Assembly: GCA_907165065.1 (NCBI GenBank)
Contig: OU015525.1
Coordinates: forward strand, 42,514,037-42,578,036
Reading direction: 5' to 3'
DNA from: Caprimulgus europaeus
Lineage: Eukaryota > Chordata > Aves > Caprimulgiformes > Caprimulgidae
DNA length: 64,000 bases
In this document: positions 47,301 through 58,822 of the stretch, in pieces
How the letters are laid out: each line of letters begins with the position of its first letter
How positions within the stretch are numbered: the first letter of the stretch is position 1
The notes under the pieces: generated by a model
The model's input: only the letters and a program-made list of their open reading frames with translations
What the model was told of the DNA's origin: nothing
Database searches by the model: none
Translations under genes and position numbers: made by a program

Positions 47301-49922
47301 ATGAAAGTTGCACTGATAATTAAGGAAAAAGTTGCACTGATTGAAAGGTTTAAAAAGAACAGATCTATATTCATCTGCTCATCCTTGCAACATGGCAGCA
47401 ATATTCTTATAAGTGCAGGTGAAGGACTCCTGTTGTCCTTACAGTTTAAGAGTAAAAAAATAATAAAGCCCTCGCAAGAACTTAATTTTAAAATATTTAT
47501 TTGGCAGTTATTGTAAAACAAACTTGCTATTCTTAATGATGGTAGACACTGGATTTAAGTGGGTAATGGGAATAAAAATTTCCACCTGTTTAACAGGACT
47601 TTTCTTAACTTGTAAGTTTTCTTTCTATATTTAATATAATAACCAAGCACTTTTATCAGTTTTTAGTGACCAAAAGAAAGAACACATTGTCATCTGCTTT
47701 CAGTTGGCAGCTTACAGTAATGAATGATGAAGTCTTGATTATAGAATTCTGGTTAGTGTTAGAATAAAATGACTAGGAGTTGATATTTAAGTCACAGTAT
47801 GTCCGCAGAAAGGTCCATATGGCAAATGTGAAGACATTTAGAACCCAAGGAATTTATTACCAACTATTGCCTCACCCAGTAATTAACTAAATTTCAGTAG
47901 CTCGGGGTTCCGAACTGATTTTCTGTAAGGAAAATATTTTATTATGTAAATTTGAATTATAATATCCTTGCATTAAACTGTGCTGAAAGAAAATCTAATA
48001 GTAACTTTGGAATTCAGTAGCAAATACCATACCAGAGGTGACTGTCCCACCAAAAAATTTTCTTAGGAAAAAAAAAAAAATTGTTCCAGTAAGATCTTTG
48101 ATTTCTGAAGAGAGTAAGTTTCAATTGGCAGCCTTGGAACCCATTAAGCAGTTCGAATAACTTCAACCCTTTGTGAAATAAAGTCTGTGTATCTAGTGAC
48201 ATATCTAAGTATCAGTACTTAAATATTTGACCTCGAAATTTCTACTTGCTCTTAGAGCAAGAGCATTAGAAATATTCAGGGATATACCTTTTTGCATATA
48301 GTAAAAGATTTTCAGACAACTTTGCAATCATTGGACTATAAAAGAAACAGAACAAAAATAAACTTATTTTCAGAAAACTCTTCTAAACACACCAAGGATT
48401 TTACATACTATATTGCACATCAGAATTCAGTAGAAATTCCTAATACTGGCCTTTAACAAAAATATCAAATGGAAAATTAATCCTTGCTAAACAAGAGATT
48501 GGGAAAATAATTAAGAATCAATTAGAGAGTAAGAAATTAATTGCACAGGACTGATGTGAAGATTGCTAGACCTTAGTGTTGTTTTTATTGTATATTCTCT
48601 TGTCTCTTCTGGAACTGCTGTCCTACTCCTAAAAAAATTTCCTAAAAAAATATTCCCACATGCTTTCAGACAGATTAAAATGTAAAGACTCGCAGTGACC
48701 CCTAGTGTTGCTTTTTAAGTACTGCAATACAGTACTTCAAGCAATAAACCACAGCATCCATGAAATTGCCAGGTAATTCTAGACTGTACTATTCAACTAT
48801 GTGGTGTAACACAGAAGAAGCTCTTTTAAAGAAGAAAAAAATGCTTTCTCTATTAAATAACGCTAACAGAAGTAGAAATACTCTCAAATTTTCCTTAAAA
48901 GTTAGTAAAAACTAGTGGAATACTGTTTGGATTGATAGTACCTGTTTCTGATGATAGGGGTGGAACTTTCTGTACTCTTCTTTGCACCTCGTTCAAGAAC
49001 AAGGATTGTGCATCAGATGAGATACCACTCCAGCTCGTTCATGTATCCAGGACAGGTGAATTAAATCCCAAGAAGAAGAGCAAATGACAGGCTATTTCAT
49101 ACTATTGCTTGATATGCTTCCTTTGGGCTGTGGACAAAAGACAAAGCAGTGTGGCTTTCTAAGTCAACCTTCAGGCAAAGATAAAGCTATTACTGGCCCC
49201 TACACAACCAAATGTCCCTATTGCATATTGGCTTTACTAACCATGACTGTGAACAAAACAAGCCTAGATACACAGATACGGTTTAAAAAAGACAATTCTA
49301 TGACCTAAATCAATTGCTCATTTAGGCTTGAGAGGAAACACAATACTTCTCTTGGATAACACTATAGAGACATGCGAAAAATTTATGGCCTAACTCTTAC
49401 AGCTCAGACCTTGCTTTTAGATTTACTGTGCAACTATTTGAGGAGTGGAATCAATTTATTCCTACTAGATATTTTATATAAAAGTCTACAGCTTCATCCA
49501 AATATGAAAAAAAAAATTCTTTAGGGACAAATCACTGCAGCAGGATGGTTAAAAAAGATTATATGAAATCTGCTGTGAAACTATAGCACAGCTTATGTGA
49601 GGATTCAGAAGTCCTTTGCAAACATAGCTGAACTGAAATGGCAAAATTTTCTTAAGAGGTTTTTCCAGGGCTTGCTCTAGTCATCAAGAACCAAAGAGCA
49701 TAACATTTCTGTGCCTAATTCCACTTTTGGATCTGGCTTGCTCTCACTTGCTCCTCACCTTTTTTCTTCTTAGCTTTTTTTTCTTTCTTCCTGTATAATG
49801 ACAATGTTAAGCACATCACTGAGCTATTCCTTAGAGCTGTAAGAATTTTTACATCCTGTTTAGCTTTTTGATTTTCTTTAAATCCCTCCACTTTATTGCT
49901 GCTTCCTGTATCAACGTGGATA
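44372..49922. other. AT-rich non-coding sequence, no gene seen
   Basis: This 5.5 kb stretch is uniformly AT-rich with A and T runs. The 14-base word aaagttgcactgat occurs twice close together (47303-47316 and 47327-47340). I see no gene, RNA gene or named transposon. Confidence 0.55.
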
Positions 49923-50138
49923 TTGGGTGGTGGTGGATGAGAAGCTCAACATGAGCTGACAACGCGTGCTTGCAGCACAGAAGGCCAACTATATCCTGGG
50001 CTGCATCAAAAGAAACATGGCCAGCAGGTGGAGGGAGGTGATTCTGCCCCTATACTCCACTCTCATAAGGTCCTAACTGGAATACTGTGTCCAGTTCTGG
50101 AGCCCCCAACACAAGAAAGACATGGACCAGTTAGTCTC
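49923..50138 (+). mobile_element. CR1 LINE internal fragment lacking both ends
   Basis: The plus strand carries about 215 bases from just after the reverse-transcriptase domain: a ggtggtggatgagaagctca start, then ggccagcaggtggagggagg, then gaatactgtgtccagttctg and a caagaaagacatggaccag end. It corresponds to the segment present in reverse at about 8835-8600. It has no CR1 3' tail, which a fresh insertion would keep, so it is what remains after deletion or rearrangement. Frameshifts and a stop are present. Confidence 0.9.
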
Positions 50139-53100
50139 GCAGGAAAGAATTCTCTCCCAAATTGTGTGTGTAGTGGAGAGGGAGCATTATAGTTTTGATG
50201 TTTTTTACTTTCTTTCCAGTACCCAAATAATTATGCAGATATTGATCTCTATTTTCTCTAACTTGCTTATTTCAGTAGAAGAGAGTAAATTGACATTGGA
50301 GATTTGTACATCTTAGTTTCCATTTTGGTGTCCTTCATATATTGGATTAAAAATATACTAAATGCCATCGTTTCAAACATGCATTTTAGAAGGACATTTA
50401 TTTAAGAGCTTTGGATATTCTTAACTTTAAAACAGACTACCACAATCTCCATCATTTTAAACAACTCCCAGTCTACACTGACTTGAACAATCTATACGTT
50501 TTTAAAAGGCATAGGGAACATAAATGAGGCAATCAGACCAGCAGTCATCTGAGGTGCTGTATCGAAAAGCTCAAGTGCACAGCAAATTCCAAAGCTGCCA
50601 AGCCCTGAAAGAGGACTCTACCAGCATCTATGCCTGTTCTTATCAATGAATATAAAAAAGCTCCTAAGAATGAGTAATGATGCAAGTGCACTCAGAATAG
50701 TCAGATTTCTTTCTTTAAAAAAACCCAAAAAACAAAAAACCAAACCTAGTTTAAATTAGCCTACTCCTACAGTATCTTTTAAAATAATGTAACTAGCTAC
50801 TTAGGAATGTTTGATAGGTGTAGTCTCTTCTGGAGATGCAATGAATCATCATTTCAGTTAACTTATTCCATTATTTCAGTTTACTCATTAATTGAGGTCA
50901 ATGACTAATTCTTTTAATCGAGACTCTCGGAGCTGAGGAAAAAAAAAAAAAAAAGATGGTTTTGTTTCTATTCCATTCAGGAATAAAAATGAAACAAAAA
51001 AAGCTAAATGCTCTAAGTTAGTAGAACAAGGGACAAAAAGTTAATTCAATATGTTAATAGATGATATTTTCATTTAACAATTAATCTTCCTGTAAGCACA
51101 AAGTTGATTTTATATATTTGGTTTAAGGCTTTCAGTAGTTTATTACATGAAAAGTTTCTGCATCTTGAATTTCCAGTTTGTGTCAATAGAAAGCTTGGGG
51201 AGCAAATGGGAATTTCTGTGCTTATTTAAAAAGGCAATGAGTCCTTATTAACAAAATGTAAAAAACCCCAAATGTCTAAATCAGAGACTTAGCTTAAATA
51301 CAGTAATTCCTTTCTAGCCTTTAAAAATAGGCTGCACATTAAAATCTAACTATAGGAGTGCATATAATCTAGAAGCACCTGTGTCTTCGCACTGGAGTGC
51401 CTGATAAAGTACATTTCCAGGCTGGCTGATGTGATGCTGGCTGGCTTGTGGCCTGGGGTTTCAGCTGGAGACGCCCAAAATCCCTGTTCCTGGAACAATA
51501 CTGCCATTTACAGGGAGAAGCAAAGTTCACTGCTGGGGCTAAGGGAGGAGCTGAAGCCTCACAGGTGTGCCTGTGCTCCTTGGTTTACAAATTCTGTCTT
51601 TATGGTTACCAAACCAGGCGAGTGACTCATGCAAATCATGAAAGGATCAGAGTATGTTATCTGTCACCAAAAAGACCATTAGATATTTAGAATGCTATTT
51701 TGCAAATGGAGACAAAATATCATGTGTCATAACTGTAAAAAGGAAAATAAATCAGGTTTCTAGTAATACAGGACAAATTAATTCCTGGCATAACTACTTT
51801 AACCAAAAGAACTGCTTATTTAACTAATTTTCTTGTTAGCAGAAGTTAGACTTAACATTTAAAACTATGAATGTATATGTGAATACAACTTAAAGAGCTT
51901 TAATATAAAAACCCAAAGCTGCTACACAGTAAAAAATGGGAACTCTGTTCTCAGTAACATTAAATATTCAGTAATACTAATGGAGCAATACCTTCTATAA
52001 ACGTAATATTACTGTTGTTCCATGTAGTCTTCAGTGTATTACTTGTTTGGCCTTGTTGCATTCAGTATCATCTGTGTGTTGTGGAGAGGTGGTGGTATGG
52101 AAAGGTCCAGTTGTTACATTACACAAATGGGTCTCTTAAATCAAAATGCCTAGCAGGGGATTTTTATAGGATTATTCAGGTTGCCTGTTTTCCCTTGAGA
52201 GTTTCTGTCCTTAACCATTTCTGAAGGTATGTCCATTCTAACTATTGTATCTGAGATTTAAATGTCTTTTGCATATTTCTGCCCAGGACCAAGAACTGAT
52301 CTCATGACCTGAATGCTAAATTGAAGCTAACTATCCCCTTTCTGCAAGAAGCTTGGGCAATAAACAAGAAAAATAATTTATGAATTCAAAACCTGTGTAG
52401 TCAGAATTACTGAAACATATTGGGGAGCCACACAATGTTAAAATCACTGGTTAGGAATGATCCATAAAGGGGTCAGAGGGAGTGGTGTGCTTTCAAAAAT
52501 GGCATCACCTGCTCCTGAGTCACTGACCATTCAAAAACAAATTACTGAGAGCTTATGGACCAGTCAGTGCTCTGGAGAAGAAGCAAGAGATGAGACAGTA
52601 CTTGGTGTTTGCTATGGACTGTCAGGCTACATTAAAGGATAACTGAAGTTCTTGAAGTATCTCTCCCTAATAAGCAGGAGAACGTCAGTTGTTGGAGACT
52701 GGTGTTTACTTTGAATATTCCAGTTCAGAACAGTAATATAAACTTTCTGCTTTAGAAAAAATTACTTTTCAAAAAAGTTATTGAATTGTTTAGCTGTAGG
52801 AAAATTAATTAAATTGAAAATGAATAGTTGGTCAAGATTACTTTCAAAGATGCCACAAAGCCTCAATGGAGAAGGAAGGAACTTCAGCTTAAAACCTCAG
52901 CCAGGCTTAGCAGGGAAGTGAATGCAGCTGTTTCCAATACAAAAAAAAACCCAAAAAACAACGACAAGACAAAAAAGAAAGGGAAGTTGATGAAGACAGC
53001 AACTGTAAGGGAAGCACAAGTACACGGAGAATTTATGGCAAGCAGAGCTAAAGAAAACAGGAAGATGTGGCTTTTCAAGTACATTTGGAACTAAATAAAT

Positions 53101-54032
53101 ACTGATATTGCTCCATTACTGGCACAGCAGATTACAATCGTACAGAAAGATTGATATGCTACTTCTCTGTTGGATACTGCAATAACTTTTCTGAGCTAGC
53201 ATTATCAGTTTAAGCAGGGTGCTTGATGGAGGAGTATTAGAGGTGAACTATGGGAAAAAACTCTAAGAGTGTAACTCAGGAGGCTTAATTTATTTGGTGC
53301 CATGGAGAAAACTAAGAGGTGTTAAGGAACCACATGTGAACAAACAACTCCAGAGAGAAACACATACAAAATTAAATGGCTGACAGTGAAATTGCCCAGT
53401 TGTGGTAACAGTATGATGCTAATTAGCCACTGTAATCCTTTAAAGTTTAGATTCATACTCAATACCTTTTCTAAAACACACTGTAAATGAAACAGGAGTT
53501 TTCACAGTCTCATCCCATTTGTTTTAGGAAGAAAGAAGAGTGCTTCGACTAACTGCAACCTCCTAATTTTCTTTTGGAATTGAATGAACTCAATAATTTG
53601 TTGGTTTTTTTCTCTAAAGCATTAACTCTCAAAAATCATTCTTGACTTGACAGAAATGCACCACCTCCATAGTCTGTAGTAGCCGATCAATCAAGACTCC
53701 AAATTTTTAATATGCATAATTTTGTTTTACAATTGGCATTTTTAATTATATTTACAGTATCCGGTTTAATACACAAAATCTATTGAGAAATGTATATTTA
53801 AATTAAAGGAAGCAGAATCATTGCAGCAAGCCAAAAGGGGTCATGAATGCAAGAACTAAGGCAGAAAGGACTATCATATTCAGGCATTAGGTTGCATGTA
53901 ATTTGCGGAATAAATACTCGTAACAGATAAATCAGTTCTGAGATTGACTGTAAGAAGGAGACGGTAACCTGTAATAGAAACAGGTTTACCTGTTTATTTC
54001 ATATTGAGTGCTATAGCTACACTGTACTAACT
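50139..54032. other. AT-rich non-coding sequence, no gene seen
   Basis: I see no supportable gene. A GC-richer patch at 51415-51620 has short overlapping frames but no domain. A plus-strand frame of 88 codons at 52828-53094 is very lysine-rich because the DNA is A-rich. An A15 run lies near 50940. Confidence 0.5.
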
Positions 54033-54521
54033 TTGCATATAAGTCTATTTCCAGTCACAGCCCTGGAAGCACTAACAGGCTCTGCAACCCCTTCTGCCCC
54101 TCTGAGGGGCCTGGCTGCCCCTGCTCGCGGACAGCTCTGGCGCAGCATGACAGTGGCATCTGGACAGGCTGCTGTCAGAGCGCTGTGTGGGGACTGCTTC
54201 CCCCTTGCTCAGGAGCTGCATTCAAGCTCCAACCCTTGGCCTCTGCCCTTCCTTGAGCCAGGTTGCAGCTGTAACCCCACTGATCTTGCTGTACTGTGCT
54301 GCCTTTGCCCTAGACCTGCCTTCTCTCCACAGACTTGTCCACCAGTCACTGAGCTGGTGGCTGAACAAGGTTTTTGTTACCAGACCTCACTCCTATCCTG
54401 TGGGACTGTGCCCCATGCCCATGACAGCACCCCTGCCTGCCTTGCTGCTAGCCTTGGCTCCCAGCTTGCCTTCCTTTGCAGAACAGCCAATTATTTTTGC
54501 TCCTTGACTACAACTGCCTAA
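54033..54521 (+). other. Unclassified GC-rich block with an open frame of 162 codons
   Basis: About 490 bases are clearly richer in G+C, and especially C, than either flank. One plus-strand frame stays open throughout. It begins at a TTG, and the first ATG is at 54147, leaving 124 codons. The product would hold about a dozen cysteines (for example GCSCN and LCCLCPRP) but has no domain I recognise, and a second frame (54187-54507) is also open. That argues that base composition, not coding, keeps it open. The sharp edges suggest an interspersed repeat not known to me, or a decayed retroposed fragment. Confidence 0.35.
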
Positions 54522-56371
54522 ACATGTAGTTTAAAAGAGATACATTCTTTGGTATACCAAAATTAGCAGCCAAAATTAAAAGCACATAGTGCAAAACACC
54601 TTCAATGTTCTTGTCTGTTTTACAGAATGTGAAAAAACATACAGGTAACTTCTAAACAGTATGTTGAAATAATAACCTACATTTGATATAGCACTTGGAA
54701 AACATGAAGAATTATCAGCAACCCTGATGTAATGCTTTCTTTTCATATATCCTGTGGCAAAATAATCTTACTAAAATATTGCTTTTCAGGATAGAAGTGC
54801 TAGGTACAATGTTAAGTTTTTGGCTTTGTTTGGACAGGCTCATGAAAAAAACCTGTAATTAGTTGCTAGGCATGAAGTGGCTCTGGATCACTCTGAGAGG
54901 AAGCAACATAATGAAACGTTACAAGAACAAAGCCAGATCAACCTGCTTTGCTGGTAGCCCTTTGCTTGCTCCTCAGATCCTGCTTCAGTCCTGCCCGAGC
55001 TGCCTCTCAAATCAACAGTTGTCCGACAAATGCTGTGAAAAAAATGCTCAAGTGCCTTCAGCCTCATTTGATGCAGCTGCTGAGAATCTGAGTGGCAGAG
55101 ATGCTTTGCTAGAAAACTACAAACCCTGTTGGTGCTGCAGCTTCAGTGTTTGAAGAGTTGCTGCTGCTGCTTCTCTTGCTGATCTCTCAGCTTCTCAAAC
55201 TGCAAGAGGTCACTCTCAGTAGTGTCTCCTCAAGACAAGTTTAATGAGACTCACTGGTGCTTCAGGCTTACTAAACCTCAGAGTTGTTTTTTACCTCTAG
55301 CTTATCTCCCTGTTTATAGCATGCACGACACTTGTTTTGTGAAGTTCTAGCTGGATGTCATTCCCTTCACACTAAAGATTAGTCCTTCATCACATTCAAA
55401 GACTTTATGAAGGAAAAGACCATTTCAGGAGATGCAAAAAGCAGATGTTGACATCCATAGAACTAAAAGAACACTTAATTTTGACATAGTCAGTGTTATA
55501 TTACACAAAACTGTCTTGAAGTGCTTGGTTAGAAACTTGCATTGTATTTCCCTTTAAGTCTGTTTGCTTGAGTACTGACAACTTCACAGCTCCATTCACT
55601 GTTGTAGTCTGAAGTGCCCAAGATATCTTTCAGAATGTGGGTAATTGAGACACATCTCCCAACAAGCTGCAGGATTGGAGAGAGCTTGTTTATCAGGTGC
55701 CACAAGGTGGCAACTGGGGATAATGAAGCAGAGTTTGCTTTGAAAAGCCCTTGGGGGTAGCACTTTCCAAGAACAAATACCTTTCTGGATAGGCTGTGAC
55801 CATTCAACATTGTCTTTTTAACATGACAGACAGGCAGGAAGCTCTGCAGCAGGAGTAGCTACTAAAAATTTACTGTGTAAACCGTAAGTTTGGTCCACAG
55901 AAGTAGTAGACTTAGAAGCTGATGAACCAGAAGTACAAAACAGAATGAAGTGAAGGGCTGTGCATATAAGGTTTACACAGGCCTAAGAGGAAAGCTCAGG
56001 TGAAGAAAAGAAATGCTTTCTATAACAAACCTAGCTACTTCACTTAATACATTATCCTGCAGGCTGAAAATGAGATGATTGAACTCTCTTCTGCATTCCT
56101 CTTCTGATGTTCTTGCTTCATATTCTGGCTGCAGTATTGTGCTTCAAATTTCTTCCATTCCATGATCTACTGCCTATGGTGCCCGTTATGGAAAAAGGAG
56201 AGGTCATGGTGAGGCAGCAGAGAAGGGTACGACCCAGCTGCATGCTGTGCTCAAGGAATCTTTGCTGGTGGATGCCTGTAACTCCAGCAACATGACCTGC
56301 ACCTGCAGTTCCGAGTGAAACAAGCTACTTCTTCTCTTCTCTGATTTATGTGGCTACGTCCTCATCTCAAA
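54522..56371. other. Non-coding sequence upstream of the CpG island
   Basis: I see no gene that I can support. Frames at 54863-55153 (96 codons, plus) and 55529-55810 (93 codons, minus) have no recognisable domain. G+C rises from about 54.9 kb towards the CpG island. Part of this stretch may hold upstream regulatory elements of the gene that starts near 57 kb. Confidence 0.45.
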
Positions 56372-56434
56372 GAAAGAAACCTGTAACAAAAGAGAAACCT
56401 GCCAGTGACGTGTGCAAGGTTCACTTTCATTTTC
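56372..56434. promoter_or_regulatory. IRF-site cluster with ISRE-like element and TGACGTG site
   Basis: On the minus strand, 56434-56420 reads GAAAATGAAAGTGAA. This fits the interferon-stimulated response element pattern of GAAA units spaced by two bases. On the plus strand, IRF half-sites occur at 56390-56397 (AAGAGAAA), and a GAAAGAAA lies at 56372-56379. A TGACGTG (56406-56412), a CRE/unfolded-protein-response type core, lies between them. The group sits just 5' of the CpG island, where a proximal enhancer would be expected. The motif match is seen directly. Binding by IRF or STAT factors is inference. Confidence 0.45.
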
Positions 56435-56710
56435 TCAGGACAGGAGTAAGAGGCTGGTTCCCACCCTGCAGCTTTCGGTCTGCTCTGTGAGCCCGTGCAG
56501 GGGCCCGTCCTTCTCCTCGGCCCTGGCAGAGAGGCAGCGAGAGGACGGGGCGGTGAGTACAGCCGGAGCCGCTCTCTCCTGCCGAGGGACGGAGGAACCC
56601 CACGTTTGTTAAAAGCGGCGGAGGGTCGTGCCCGCCTCGCTACCCGCGCTGGGGTGAGGCCTGGGCGGCCTGCGGGCCCCACGCCAGGGGAGTCTCGGAA
56701 CGGGCACACC

Positions 56711-56743
56711 ATGGACCAGACCGAGCCGGGCCGGATCAGTTAA
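56711..56743 (+). CDS. Possible upstream ORF, 10 codons
   Basis: An ATG in an excellent initiation context (CACACCATGG) opens MDQTEPGRIS and stops at TAA 56741-56743. If transcription starts upstream of 56700 and no intron removes it, this would be a short upstream ORF that could reduce translation of the main frame. It would be absent from transcripts that start later or use the 56552 donor. Whether it is transcribed is unknown. Confidence 0.3.
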   Translation: MDQTEPGRIS

Positions 56744-57116
56744 CGGCCGCCGGTCATGACCGCCCACCCCGCGCTTCAACGGTCTCTGGGGTCTCCCGGG
56801 GTGAGCGCGAGGGCGCAACTTCCGCCTCCCCCGGACCCACGCGCAGCCGCCGCTTCCGCCGCGCGGTTCCTCCTCCGGGCCGCCCTCTCCCGGCATGCCC
56901 TCGCGCCGGAAGCGGCTGACGACAATAACAAACAGCAGCGGCGGCGGCGCCAGGGCTCCCCGTCCCCGCGCTGCCCAGCCCGTCCCGCGCCGCCTTCCCC
57001 GCCCGCCAGCCCGTCGCCTCTCCCCGCCCGGGCGCGGTGTCCGCTAAGGCGGCGCGTGTCCCCGTGAAGCCGCTGGGCCCGGCCGCGCGCGGGGGGGGAG
57101 GCCGCGCCGCCGCAGG

Positions 57117-57144
57117 ATGCGCGCCGCTGCCGCGGGACCCTCGG
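57117..57144 (+). CDS. Candidate first coding exon of a plus-strand gene (unidentified)
   Basis: An ATG at 57117 with A at -3 opens MRAAAAGPS and leaves one base before a good splice donor, CGG|GTGAGT, at 57144/57145. The exon is therefore 28 coding bases in phase 1. It lies at the 3' part of the CpG island, where first exons usually end, and sequence composition drops away after it. The nine residues are too few and too alanine-rich to identify the gene. Alternatives are that exon 1 is wholly non-coding, or that the donor after 56552 is the one used. Later exons are not visible in the window. Confidence 0.35.
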
Positions 57145-57875
57145 GTGAGTGGCGCCGGGTGAGGCGCGGGCTACTCCCGCTGCCCCGCTCCTCGTCTCGG
57201 CCTCTCCCAGCCGGGTGGAGGGCGGGGACCTCCGGCGGCGCGGGGTCCGTGACCGGGCGGGCGGCCTTGCCAAGGGGCGGCGGTCCCGGCTCTGGCCGCA
57301 GGGCTGCTCCCGTGGGGCGGGCGACAAAGATGTGGGAGACGGGGTGGAGTTGGGAAGGACCGGGATCCCGCTGCTGGCTCCGGTCCCGGGGTGGCGGGGG
57401 AACCGCGCACAATCTGGGGAACGGGCGGCGGCGGCGGGGCAGCGCCGGGTGGGCCGGGGTGCTCCCTCCCTGCCCAGGGCTCCGCCGCCGGGGCGAGGGC
57501 TTCGCCGTGAAGTTACTACAAGGAATGACTCAGCCTGGCTGCGCCGCCGTGTGCGGCGTCGGCAGCGGTCGGAGGAGCGCCGGGACAAGCGTTGTGTTTA
57601 CAGGCGTTGTGCTGCCTTGCCCTCGGTTGTTTATCTGTTTCTGCTCCCGAGGAAGCCTGTGGCCTCCGCTGAATTTTCCCGTCGGTTTCTCGTTACTACT
57701 TTCGTGTCAGCTTTCGGGCTGCTCTGCTCATCCGTGCTGGCTTTTCCTTCTCAGTGCCCGCCAGAGTTCTGGCTGACGGTGATCCAGAGGTAGAAATCAA
57801 GTGTGAATGCTGGGAAAAAGAAATTAACCGATCTTTGTAGCACTCGTGTTTCTTACTTAGCTTAGTCTAGAGATT

Positions 57876-57891
57876 GGGGGGGGGGGCGGGG
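57876..57891. repeat. G-rich tract
   Basis: Eleven Gs, one C, then four Gs, just beyond the CpG island. It could form G-quadruplex-like structures in the transcript or on the plus strand. This is inference only. Confidence 0.6.
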
Positions 57892-58410
57892 AATCATGCC
57901 TGAACCTGGGATACTCGGAACCAACTCAGAAATGTTAATTTAGTCCTCTTGTAACCATATCTCTTTTTTATTGTCACTTTTTTTTTGTCTGAAGTCATTA
58001 AGTGTATGTTCTGGCCATGATCCATTCCCTGTGGTTTGTATTTAAAGCTTCCACCTTTATTTCTTTATGAGGGAAAATGAGGAGATTGAGTATTTTTTTT
58101 CTGCCACTCACATAAATGTGTATTAGAAGTAGTGTGTACAACTGGCTTTGTGGAAGAACTTACATGTCTGAAGTTGTTTGGTTGACTACATAGTAAAAGA
58201 TAGCTCAGCTGTGCTGAAGAAATAATGAGGATTGAAAAAAACATCCTTCTCACAATTAAAGTTCACACAGCTGGGCTGTGCTATGGGGAATGCTAGACTC
58301 TACTTCATAACAATAAAGGAAACTTGTGTGCTATTATGATATATTTGTGAACTTAAAAAATGTTTAATATCTAGTATCTTGAGAGGTTTTTAGAAGATGA
58401 AGTACATGAA

Positions 58411-58452
58411 GGAAGTACTTTGCTATTATCTGGAAGTACTTTGCTATTATCT
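58411..58452. repeat. 21-bp perfect tandem duplication
   Basis: The unit ggaagtactttgctattatc plus one T (58411-58431) is repeated exactly at 58432-58452. Identity of both copies implies a recent event, or a polymorphic site. Confidence 0.93.
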
Positions 58453-58803
58453 AGTGCTTTAACATAAACTTTAGTGCTGAGAAGCAGGTATTAACCTAGG
58501 AAAAAAAATTGACTTTTAAACATCATTAAGTTTTGTTTAAATGCAAGTGTGTGCAGGATGTATTTGTACTTATTCTAAATGCTTCTGGAGCTCAAAATTG
58601 TTTCATTTTATTCTATTGAGAGTAGTAAAGAAAACAATTTACAGAAAAATGTGAAGTAAGGGACTCCAGCTCTGCCAGTTATGGAGCTGGAAATACAAAT
58701 GAGATATTTTGGGATAATGAATTAGTGTGAGATAGACCTAATTGCATTTTGTAACTATGTTATTGCTGTGCGCTTTGTACAAGTAGCTGTGTAGTTTGTA
58801 GAA

Positions 58804-58822
58804 TTTTTTTTTTTTTTTTTTA
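58804..58822. repeat. Poly-T tract (19 bases)
   Basis: A T run inside the candidate first intron, probably length-variable. No adjoining retroposed sequence is seen. Confidence 0.9.

Larger units (their letters stand above)
56480..57600 (+). promoter_or_regulatory. CpG island promoter
   Basis: About 1.1 kb of very GC-rich, CpG-dense sequence stands out sharply from AT-rich flanks. It holds GC-box-like runs (cccgcccgggcg near 57024), an ETS-type CCGGAAG at 56906-56912, CGG triplet runs at about 56939 and 57426, and no TATA box. This is typical of a housekeeping or broadly expressed vertebrate promoter. Two strong splice donors on the plus strand, after 56552 (GTGAGTAC) and after 57144 (GTGAGTGG), point to a plus-strand transcript, possibly with alternative first exons. 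Long open frames on both strands here are by-products of stop-poor GC-rich DNA. Confidence 0.85.

Noticed and set aside
52828-53094. 88-codon lysine-rich frame
   Set aside because: The composition follows the A-rich DNA, and there is no domain, splice signal or promoter to support it.
56776-57588. 270-codon minus-strand frame, and frames of 214-219 codons on the plus strand, in the CpG island
   Set aside because: Several long frames overlap in different frames and strands, all rich in Arg, Pro, Gly and Ala. This is what GC-rich, stop-poor DNA produces by chance.
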